Assembly (NCBI GenBank): GCA_002726335.1
Contig: PBSR01000234.1
Coordinates: 1-21,207 of the forward strand
DNA from: Gemmatimonadaceae bacterium
Lineage (GTDB): Bacteria > Latescibacterota > UBA2968 > UBA8231
Direction: 5' to 3'
Length of the DNA: 21,207 bases
The translations under genes were made by a program, and so were the position numbers. The stretch's first letter is position 1. Each line of letters opens with the position of its first letter. Of this stretch, positions 15,110 through 21,207 are shown piece after piece. The notes under the pieces were generated by a model. The model was not told the DNA's origin. It did no database searches and worked only from the letters and a program-made list of their open reading frames with translations.

Positions 15110-16023
15110 TGGCTCGTCTGAAGAATCCCAAGGCCCGCAAGAAGACGACGATGGCCGCCCGTCCCGAGAATCGTCCCGTCAACGGTCGGCGCCGACTCGT
15201 GTTGGGAGCGGCGCTACTGTGTGCCGTCGCCCTCGTATGGGGTGTGTGGCAGACGGAACAGGCAGCCATCATCTCGCCGCAGTTTCGCGTCGCCGCCCTG
15301 GAGGTGAGGGGATTGAGGCTGCTTTCCGGAGAGCAGGTTCTGGCAGCCAGTGGCGTCGAGGTGGGCGATGGCCTGTTCGAGGTCGACCTCGATACCGTGG
15401 CGCAACGGCTGGATCGTCTCGTCTGGGTGCGCTCGGTGCGGATCGAGCGCAAGCCTCCCGACCGACTCGTCGTCCACCTCGAAGAGCGCCGGCGGGTCGC
15501 CTGGGTCGAGTGGCGTTCGCAACAGCACGGAATCGACGCCACCGGCGTGCTGTTGCCACCGGAGAAGCTGCCCACCGAAGGCATCGACGATCTCGATCTG
15601 CCCATCCTGCGGGTACCCGGATTGAGCGACTCCCTCGTCGTCGGCGAGGTCGTAGCCGACAGTGTCCTGCAGCGCCTGCTGAGCTGGTGGAGTCTGGCGC
15701 AGCGCCTGTCTCCCCGGTTGGCGGGGGACATCTCACAGGTGGAGCCATACGACGGCGAGGCTCTCGTGCTTCGACTCGTGGCGGACAATCTGGAGGTGCG
15801 CGTGCCCTACGGTCAGGTGGCTGAGAGACTGCTGACGCTGCACGAAGTGCTCGGGCGTGTCTACAGCGAATGCCCGAATCCGGCCTACGTCGATCTGCGT
15901 TTCGCCGGACAGGCGGTCGTGGGACGACCGTCACCGCGGGTACCGGACAACTCGTCAAGCCCCGGCCTCAAGCCACAGGAGGCGGACTCAGCGCCTCCAG
16001 CACGGAGGCGGTCCCATGGTTGA
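15109..16023 (+). CDS. ftsQ: Cell division protein FtsQ (DivIB)
   Basis: 304 residues from the ATG at 15109. Topology: a basic cytoplasmic start (MARLKNPKARKK), one membrane segment at about 30-47, a POTRA domain at about 59-127 (FRVAALEVRGLRLLSGEQVL to RLVVHLEERR), then a beta domain to about 275 and a Pro/Ser/Arg-rich end. FtsQ bridges FtsA/FtsZ-side proteins with FtsL/FtsB in the periplasm. Sequence identity in this family is low; the POTRA pattern and the place between murC and ftsA make the call firm. It overlaps ftsA by 8 bp. Confidence 0.92.
   Translation: MARLKNPKARKKTTMAARPENRPVNGRRRLVLGAALLCAVALVWGVWQTEQAAIISPQFRVAALEVRGLRLLSGEQVLAASGVEVGDGLFEVDLDTVAQRLDRLVWVRSVRIERKPPDRLVVHLEERRRVAWVEWRSQQHGIDATGVLLPPEKLPTEGIDDLDLPILRVPGLSDSLVVGEVVADSVLQRLLSWWSLAQRLSPRLAGDISQVEPYDGEALVLRLVADNLEVRVPYGQVAERLLTLHEVLGRVYSECPNPAYVDLRFAGQAVVGRPSPRVPDNSSSPGLKPQEADSAPPARRRSHG
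16004..16008 (+). promoter_or_regulatory. Ribosome binding site of ftsA
   Basis: GGAGG lies 7 nt before the ATG at 16016, inside the end of ftsQ. It supports this start over the many upstream in-frame codons and suggests strong independent initiation of ftsA despite the 8-bp overlap. Confidence 0.75.
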
Positions 16024-17269
16024 CGCCTCCAGGATCTATGTCGGCCTCGATCTGGGGACGACGAAGATCTGCACCGTCATCGCCGAGGTGGCCCCGGATG
16101 GTGAATGGCGGATCATCGGCGTCGGCACGGCGCCATCCGACGGGCTGCGCCGTGGCGTCGTCGTCGACGTGGGCAAGACGGTACAGTCGATCTCGCGGGC
16201 AGTACAGGAGGCACAGACAACCGCAGGGGTAGAGGTGACGGCCGTCTACACCGGAATCGCCGGCGAACACATTGGCTGTCTCGACAGCTGCGGCGTCGTC
16301 GCCGTCGATGGCAAGCGGCACGAGATCGGTGTCAACGACCGCGTGCGCGCCATCGACGCAGCTCGCACCGTGGCCATTCCCTTCGACCGGGAAGTCCTGC
16401 ACGTGTTGCCCCAGGAGTTTGCTGTCGATGATCAGCGAGGTGTCCGCGATCCGGTGGGCATGTTCGGCGTACGTCTCGAGGCCAACGTGCACATCGTCAC
16501 GGGCGCTGTCACGTCGGTGCAGAACGTATGCAAGAGCGTGCAACGCGCCGGCCTCGAGGTGTCTGATATCGTCCTGGAGCCACTGGCTTCGAGTCGTGCC
16601 GTGCTGACAGAGGACGAAAAAGAGATGGGCGTCTGCCTCATCGACGTTGGCGGAGGTACGTCTGATGTGGCCCTGTACTTCCAGGGCGGCGTGCGCAAGA
16701 CCGCCGTCATCGGCGTTGGCGGCCAGAGCGTTACGAGCGACATCGCCATCTGTCTGCGCACATCCTGGAGTCAGGCGGAACGGCTGAAGATCGATCACTG
16801 CAGCCTGCTGCCTGCCGACGCCGAGCAAGACGAGCAGCTGCATGACAGCATCGACATGGGGCCGGACCTGACGCGCACGAAGGTGTCACGATCCGAGCTG
16901 GCCGACATCGTCGAAGCCCGCATGGAAGAACTGTTCGAGTTGGTGAAGAGGCAGATCGATGCCTCGCAGTATGGCGAACTGATGAGTGCCGGCGTGGTGC
17001 TCACCGGAGGCGGTGTACTCATCGAGGGCGCCGACGTGTTGGCGGAGAGGGTCTTTCAGCGGCCGGTTCGCCTGGCAGCACCAAGAGGTACACAGGGAAT
17101 CGGTGAGCGTGTCGCCAGCCCCATCTATTCGACTGCCGTGGGGCTGGCATTGATGGCTGCCGAAGAGGAAGTGCACCACACGGGTTCCCAGCGTGGTGCG
17201 ACATTGGCTGAGGGCGGCTTCGACAGCGTCGCCGGTCGTATGCGTGAGTGGTTCAACACCCTACTGTGA
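16016..17269 (+). CDS. ftsA: Cell division protein FtsA (actin-like)
   Basis: 417 residues, the family length. FtsA polymerises with ATP and tethers FtsZ to the membrane. Signatures: phosphate loop GLDLGTTKI (10-18), the 1C domain region after residue 80, the second phosphate loop LIDVGGGTSDVALY (about 209-222), the adenosine motif LTGGG (about 329-333), and a C-terminal amphipathic helix (GRMREWFNTLL) preceded by a Gly/Ala-rich linker, the membrane-targeting sequence. It has a strong ribosome site. ftsZ follows after 32 bp. Confidence 0.96.
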   Translation: MVDASRIYVGLDLGTTKICTVIAEVAPDGEWRIIGVGTAPSDGLRRGVVVDVGKTVQSISRAVQEAQTTAGVEVTAVYTGIAGEHIGCLDSCGVVAVDGKRHEIGVNDRVRAIDAARTVAIPFDREVLHVLPQEFAVDDQRGVRDPVGMFGVRLEANVHIVTGAVTSVQNVCKSVQRAGLEVSDIVLEPLASSRAVLTEDEKEMGVCLIDVGGGTSDVALYFQGGVRKTAVIGVGGQSVTSDIAICLRTSWSQAERLKIDHCSLLPADAEQDEQLHDSIDMGPDLTRTKVSRSELADIVEARMEELFELVKRQIDASQYGELMSAGVVLTGGGVLIEGADVLAERVFQRPVRLAAPRGTQGIGERVASPIYSTAVGLALMAAEEEVHHTGSQRGATLAEGGFDSVAGRMREWFNTLL

Positions 17270-17301
17270 GTATCGGCTAACGACAGACGAGGAGACAGCT
17301 C

Positions 17302-18450
17302 ATGACTTTTGAGATTATCAATTTCGACCAGGCGGCAAGCATCAAGGTCGTCGGTGTCGGCGGCGCTGGCGGGAACGCCATCAATCGTATGATGGCGTCG
17401 GGCATGCACGGTGTGGAGTTCATCGCCGTGAACACGGACAATCAGGATCTTGAGGTGTCGTCCGCCGACGTGACACTGTGCATCGGTGAGAGTATCACGC
17501 GTGGCCTGGGCGCGGGGGCCAAGCCTGAAATCGCCCGCCAGGCGGTGGAAGAGGACCGCGATCGTGTCGCCGAACGCCTCACGGACACGGACCTGGTGTT
17601 CATCACCGCAGGCATGGGAGGCGGCACAGGCACTGGCGCCGCCCCGGTGGTCGCCCAGATCGCCAAGGAACAGGGAGCTCTCGCGGTGGGCATCGTCACG
17701 GAGCCGTTCCAGTTCGAGGGCTTTCCGCGGATGCGCAATGCCCAGGCCGGTATCGCCGAGCTGCAGGAGTACGTCGACACGCTCATCGTCATCAAGAACC
17801 AGCGGCTCCTGTCGATCTGCTCGCGGGACACGACGCTCGAGGAAGCCTTCGGCAAGGCCGATGAAGTGCTGCTGCAGGCAACGCGGGGAATCGCAGATCT
17901 GATCACGATCAACGGCATGATCAACCTTGATTTCAACGACGTGAAGACGGTGATCACCGAGGGCGGGGATGCCATCATCGGCGTCGGTTCGCACCGAGGC
18001 GAGAACCGGGCGCTGGAAGCGGCGAAGAAAGCGATCAAGAGCCCCCTTATCGAGGATATCTCGATCGCCGGTGCCCGGGGTGCCCTCATCAACATCTCCG
18101 CTGGCTCGAATTTTACGCTCTATGAGGCCAACGAAGCCGCCTCTGTCATTCAGGAGGCCGCCGGCAGTGAGGCCAACATCATTTTCGGCACCGTCATCGA
18201 CGAGTCGATGGTCGACGAGATGCGTGTCACCGTCATCGCCACCGGCTTCCAGTTGAACAAGAAGGGAGAGTTCGAAGCCGTCGCCGAGACCGCGAAGGCT
18301 GTCGGGCCGCGGCACGTCACACCTCGCCGCCAGGGCCGTGAAGTCCTGGCGGGAGTCCAGCAGGCAGGCGTCGAGGCCGGCACCGACATGGACGAAGACC
18401 TCGGTGGTGACCTCGACTACCCGGCCATCCTGCGCAAGCAGCAGGCCTGA
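17302..18450 (+). CDS. ftsZ: Cell division GTPase FtsZ
   Basis: 382 residues from the ATG at 17302, with GAGGAG 7 nt upstream. Tubulin-like GTPase forming the Z-ring. Visible: GGAGGNAINRM (20-30), the tubulin signature GGGTGTG (106-112), the FEGFPRMRNA segment (138-147), and the T7 synergy loop NLDFNDV (208-214) with Asp210 and Asp213. The core ends near 320. A short linker (about 321-368) leads to the C-terminal peptide DLDYPAILRKQQA (370-382), which replaces the common D-I-P-x-F-L-R form with Tyr-Pro-Ala-Ile-Leu-Arg. It closes the dcw cluster. No clear terminator was found after it. Confidence 0.98.
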   Translation: MTFEIINFDQAASIKVVGVGGAGGNAINRMMASGMHGVEFIAVNTDNQDLEVSSADVTLCIGESITRGLGAGAKPEIARQAVEEDRDRVAERLTDTDLVFITAGMGGGTGTGAAPVVAQIAKEQGALAVGIVTEPFQFEGFPRMRNAQAGIAELQEYVDTLIVIKNQRLLSICSRDTTLEEAFGKADEVLLQATRGIADLITINGMINLDFNDVKTVITEGGDAIIGVGSHRGENRALEAAKKAIKSPLIEDISIAGARGALINISAGSNFTLYEANEAASVIQEAAGSEANIIFGTVIDESMVDEMRVTVIATGFQLNKKGEFEAVAETAKAVGPRHVTPRRQGREVLAGVQQAGVEAGTDMDEDLGGDLDYPAILRKQQA

Positions 18451-18503
18451 ACGAGGACCGTGACATCAGCGTCTTCTCCGGGCGGGAGTTGGGAGCGGGC
18501 TGG

Positions 18504-18532
18504 TTGACCCCACGGGAGGTCGGGGGCATATT
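18504..18532 (+). promoter_or_regulatory. Probable promoter of purE-kptA
   Basis: TTGACC at 18504-18509, a 17-bp spacer and CATATT at 18527-18532 match 5/6 and 4/6 of consensus. The predicted start near 18539 is about 28 nt before the purE ATG. It lies in the 116-bp gap after ftsZ, so purE-kptA may be an independent unit. Confidence 0.5.
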
Positions 18533-18566
18533 AGCTTGCTCTTAACTCCTTGTCCCGGGATGTGTT

Positions 18567-19022
18567 ATGGCATCAGAGGTTCGTGTCGGAATAATCATGG
18601 GCAGCAAGTCTGACGCTGCGGTGATGGCGAAGGCTGACGGGATTCTTGACGATCTCGGCATCGCCTTCGAATCCGTGGTAAGTTCCGCCCATCGAAATCC
18701 CGAACGTACGGCAGGCTGGGCGCGGGATGCCGCCGGCCGTGGTCTCCAGGTCCTGATCGCTGGTGCCGGACTGTCGGCCGCCCTGCCCGGTGTCGTCGCA
18801 GCCCACAGCACGCTGCCGGTGATCGGAGTACCGATCGCGTCCGGAACGCTCAACGGGGTGGACGCTCTCTACAGTATCGTGCAGATGCCGCCCGGGATTC
18901 CAGTGGCGACCGTGGGCATCGACAACGCTCGCAACGCCGCCCTGCTGGCCGCGGCCATCCTCGCCTTGCAGGACAGCAAGATAAAGGCCGCTCTCGAGGC
19001 GTATCGAGAACAATGGAATTAG
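18567..19022 (+). CDS. purE: N5-carboxyaminoimidazole ribonucleotide mutase PurE (class I)
   Basis: 151 residues from the ATG at 18567; the ribosome site is weak. PurE converts N5-CAIR to CAIR in purine synthesis. Motifs: IIMGSKSD (9-16), SAHRNP (40-45) with the catalytic histidine His42, AGAGLSAALPGVVA (65-78), and QMPPGIPVATVGID (106-119). These are the class I (bacterial) form; class II AIR carboxylases differ in these loops. purK is not next to it, which is common outside enterobacteria. The gene is followed after 24 bp by kptA. Confidence 0.95.
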   Translation: MASEVRVGIIMGSKSDAAVMAKADGILDDLGIAFESVVSSAHRNPERTAGWARDAAGRGLQVLIAGAGLSAALPGVVAAHSTLPVIGVPIASGTLNGVDALYSIVQMPPGIPVATVGIDNARNAALLAAAILALQDSKIKAALEAYREQWN

Positions 19023-19046
19023 TGTTTCGAAAGGACTGAAGCGCAC

Positions 19047-19835
19047 GTGCCCGACCGCAGACGCATATCCAAATTACTGTCCCTGATATTGAGGCATCGC
19101 CCGGACGAATTCGGCCTCAACATGGACGCCTACGGCTTCATCCCCCTCGAGGAAGTCGTCGAGGCCGTGCAGCAGCGCTACTCCGCCGTTGGCGAAGAAG
19201 ACATACGCGATCTCATCGATACATCACGACAACACCGCTTCGAGATCGTCGATGATCGCGTCCGGGCCCTCTACGGTCACAGCTTCTTCGTAGAGATGGA
19301 CGGCGAACCGATGGAGGCGCCGGAGCATCTCTACCTGTGCGTGCCTGCGGGCCAGGGGCGCCGGATGAAGGAAGAGGGCATCCGTTCGGAAGACCGGTTT
19401 TACCTGCACCTGTCGCCGACACGAGAGGTCGCCGAATCCCGGGCCGGGACCGTGGCCGCGCCCTGCATCGTCGAAGTCTTTGCCGCCTCTGCCGCCGGCG
19501 AGGCGGGGGTGGAGTTCTGGGCGCGCGGCGAGGTCGTGCTCACACGGCAGGAGATCGATGCCGGTTTTGTCGGCGAGATCGTTGAGATCGAAGCCCCGCC
19601 CGGCAGCGGTCGTGACGAGGACAGGGGAGAGCGTCCGCGCCGACGGCAGGGCGGTGGCCGCGGCCGTGGTGAGGAAGGTCCCCGGCAACGTGGCGGCTCA
19701 CGAGATCGCGCCCCCCGCGAATCTCAATCGGCGCCTCCTGCACGCACGCCAAAGCCTGCCCCGGTACCCGAGGAGCCAAAAGAAGCCACCTTTGGTCGGC
19801 GTCCCAAGTTCAACAAGGGATCCGGCCGCCGCTAG
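19047..19835 (+). CDS. kptA: RNA 2'-phosphotransferase KptA/Tpt1-like, with Arg/Gly-rich tail
   Basis: 262 residues from a GTG at 19047; AAGGA lies 12-13 nt upstream. KptA/Tpt1 moves an internal RNA 2'-phosphate to NAD+, giving ADP-ribose 1'',2''-cyclic phosphate. The core (1-183) keeps the four catalytic residues by motif: Arg16-His17 (LRHRP), Arg73 (VRALYGHS) and Arg117 (DRFYLHLS). The NAD-side LYHGT motif usual in the family reads LYLCV (95-99), an odd change. Residues about 184-262 form a disordered-looking tail rich in Arg, Gly, Pro and Glu (RRRQGGGRGRGEE), not found in typical KptA of about 180 residues. The tail could bind RNA. Family assignment is strong; activity is less sure. Likely co-transcribed with purE. 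Confidence 0.88.
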   Translation: MPDRRRISKLLSLILRHRPDEFGLNMDAYGFIPLEEVVEAVQQRYSAVGEEDIRDLIDTSRQHRFEIVDDRVRALYGHSFFVEMDGEPMEAPEHLYLCVPAGQGRRMKEEGIRSEDRFYLHLSPTREVAESRAGTVAAPCIVEVFAASAAGEAGVEFWARGEVVLTRQEIDAGFVGEIVEIEAPPGSGRDEDRGERPRRRQGGGRGRGEEGPRQRGGSRDRAPRESQSAPPARTPKPAPVPEEPKEATFGRRPKFNKGSGRR

Positions 19836-19959
19836 ACCGTAACGGAGTCCCAGGTTTTCGAGGCTGCGCGCCCACCGCCGCCTCGTCGTCCACTCCGCCC
19901 CCGATACCGCGTCAACCGGCCCACCCCGCGCCGGCGGCGCACTGCGATCCTGTGCGCAT

Positions 19960-21207
19960 ATGGCCCAGTACGAGGTCACACTCCGTGATTACTGGCGCAT
20001 CCTGCGTCGGCGTAAGGGGATCGTCCTGTTCACGGCGTTCCTGCTGGGCTTCTTCAGCTTCCTCATCGCCTCGATCTGGAAGCCACAGCCGCTGTATCAG
20101 GCGACGTCAAAGGTGCAGATCAACCAGCATCAGAACCTGACGGGCCTGTATCTGCAGTCCATCGCCTATAACACCGGCGATGCCATCGAGACCCAGCAGA
20201 CGATCATCACCAGCCACCCGGTGCTCAAGCGCACTGCCGTGTCCCTCGGCATGCTGGATTGGACACGGACGGCAGAGGACACAGCCATCGTCCTCAACGA
20301 CCTGACCCAGCGTATCAAGACGAGTCAGGAAGGTTTCACCAACATCATCGCCGTGGCCGCCACCGATCCCGTGCCCGAGCGGGCCCGGGATATGGCCAAC
20401 CAACTGGCCACCACCTACCGCGATTACGATCACGAACAGAAGAACCAGCAAGCCGTACGACACCGCCAGTTCGTCGAGCGGCAGAGGGCTGCGGCGCGTG
20501 AGGCCCTGGAGGAGGCCGAGGATCAGGTGCGCTCCTACCGCGAGGAGAGCGAACTGATTTCTCTCGAGAGTCAGGCGTCGGTGAACCTGCAGGGCATCAC
20601 CGCCTCGGAGCGGGAAGGGCAGCGCCTCCAGGCCGATCTGGCCGCCGTGAGCAACATGGTCACGGAGATGGAGAAGAACGAAGTCCTCTCCGATGAGACC
20701 TTGCAGGGGGCCTCGATCCGGCGGGTGGGTGAAACCTTCATGGCCCTCAGTCGGCAGCTGAACCAGCTGAAGCTGCAACGCGACGGCCTGCTGGTGCAGT
20801 ACACGCCCGAATACCCGGATGTCCAGCAGATTCAGGTCAAGGTCGATCAACTCGGCAAGGATCTGATGGGCGAGCTGCGGCAGCGGCGCCAGGCCCTCCG
20901 GCGGGACCTGTCCACCGAGCGCAGTCGACTCGCGGAGCTGAAAGAACAGTACAACCTGCTGCCTTCACGCGGACTCGAGCTGGGCCGACTGCAGCGCGAA
21001 CAGGCCATGCGACAGGAGGTGGCACGTGTCCTAGAGGAGAGCTATCAGGAGGCACTGATCCGTGAGGCGGACAAGGTCGAAGAGGTCACCGTCCTCGAAC
21101 GAGCCCTGACACCCGCCCTGCCGGTCAATCCGCATCACCCGCTGCAGCGGGCCATCATGGGAGTCATCCTCGGTCTCGTGCTCGGCGTCGTCTTTGCCGT
21201 GGTTTTC
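19960..21207 (+). CDS. Wzz/GNVR-type polysaccharide chain-length determinant, cut by the right edge
   Basis: The frame is open from the ATG at 19960 through the last base (416 codons). Residues 6-40 hold a Wzz start (VTLRDYWRILRRRKG) and the first membrane segment (about 20-40). Residues about 155-370 are highly charged and helical, fitting the long coiled-coil of Wzz/PCP proteins, with YTPEYPDVQQIQVKV at 281-295. PVNPHHP (388-394) and a Gly-rich second membrane segment starting near 397 (GVILGLVLGVVFAVVF) match the family's Pro-rich/TM2 end. Such proteins control length or export of surface polysaccharides from the inner membrane. Whether a C-terminal tyrosine-kinase domain follows lies outside the window. 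The start has no clear ribosome site; the 124-bp gap after kptA holds no evident promoter. Confidence 0.88.
   Translation, partial: MAQYEVTLRDYWRILRRRKGIVLFTAFLLGFFSFLIASIWKPQPLYQATSKVQINQHQNLTGLYLQSIAYNTGDAIETQQTIITSHPVLKRTAVSLGMLDWTRTAEDTAIVLNDLTQRIKTSQEGFTNIIAVAATDPVPERARDMANQLATTYRDYDHEQKNQQAVRHRQFVERQRAAAREALEEAEDQVRSYREESELISLESQASVNLQGITASEREGQRLQADLAAVSNMVTEMEKNEVLSDETLQGASIRRVGETFMALSRQLNQLKLQRDGLLVQYTPEYPDVQQIQVKVDQLGKDLMGELRQRRQALRRDLSTERSRLAELKEQYNLLPSRGLELGRLQREQAMRQEVARVLEESYQEALIREADKVEEVTVLERALTPALPVNPHHPLQRAIMGVILGLVLGVVFAVVF

Noticed and set aside
17125..18315. A 396-codon open frame on the minus strand over ftsZ
   Set aside because: It lies entirely opposite ftsA-end/ftsZ, has no recognisable motif and reads as the antisense of a strongly conserved gene in GC-rich DNA.
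18500..18527. ACCCC ... GGGGG pairing after ftsZ as a terminator
   Set aside because: The stem is only about 5 bp with a 10-nt loop and no T-run; the same bases fit a promoter for purE better.
19900..19940. GC-rich inverted segments (CGCGCCGGCGGCGC) before the Wzz-like gene
   Set aside because: The possible stem is short, several registers compete and no T-tract follows, so a terminator is not supported.

Overview
This GC-rich window carries a compact division and cell-wall (dcw) cluster, flanked by an iron-sulfur/sulfur-transfer block on the left and by purE, kptA and the start of a polysaccharide chain-length gene on the right. The MurE motif DNPRSE (meso-diaminopimelate type), the complete FtsL/Q/A/Z/W/I set and a Wzz-like protein suggest a diderm bacterium. 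The phylum cannot be fixed by reading; the PASTA-tailed FtsI and the reduced dcw order would fit an under-sampled lineage, but that is inference.

Left part (1-4750). The N-terminus of a membrane protein runs off the left edge on the minus strand, next to a minus-strand serine hydrolase of the beta-lactamase/PBP4B type. Divergent from that gene, a near-consensus promoter (TTGACA, 17 bp, TACATT) drives a four-gene run: a MerR-family regulator with a seven-cysteine tail, an A-type Fe-S carrier (IscA/ErpA type), a cysteine desulfurase that starts inside the carrier gene, and a MoeB/ThiF-type E1 enzyme with an N-terminal rhodanese domain. A strong intrinsic terminator closes the run. The layout suggests sulfur passing from cysteine through the desulfurase to Fe-S clusters and to a rhodanese/E1 pathway, possibly under a regulator that senses clusters, metal or redox state.

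Middle part (4779-18450). trmB stands alone. It is followed by a 329-bp non-coding stretch holding the best regulatory region of the window: a TTGACA/TATCAT promoter, then four MraZ-box-like repeats at exactly 10-bp period, then a hairpin, then mraZ. The cluster order is mraZ-rsmH-ftsL-ftsI-murE-murF-ftsW-murC-ftsQ-ftsA-ftsZ. Almost every junction overlaps by 1-14 bp. mraY, murD, murG, murB and ddl, usual members of such clusters, are absent. The only sizeable break (154 bp, with a small hairpin) lies between murF and ftsW, where mraY and murD would be expected.

Right part (18451-21207). A probable promoter precedes purE, which is followed closely by a KptA/Tpt1-like RNA 2'-phosphotransferase with an altered HGT motif and a long Arg/Gly-rich tail. 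A Wzz/GNVR-type gene, cut by the right edge, may open an exopolysaccharide locus. No tRNA, rRNA, CRISPR array or mobile element was recognised. The most unusual items are the cysteine-tailed MerR beside the Fe-S genes, the reduced dcw cluster with its break, the four-repeat MraZ operator and the modified KptA.
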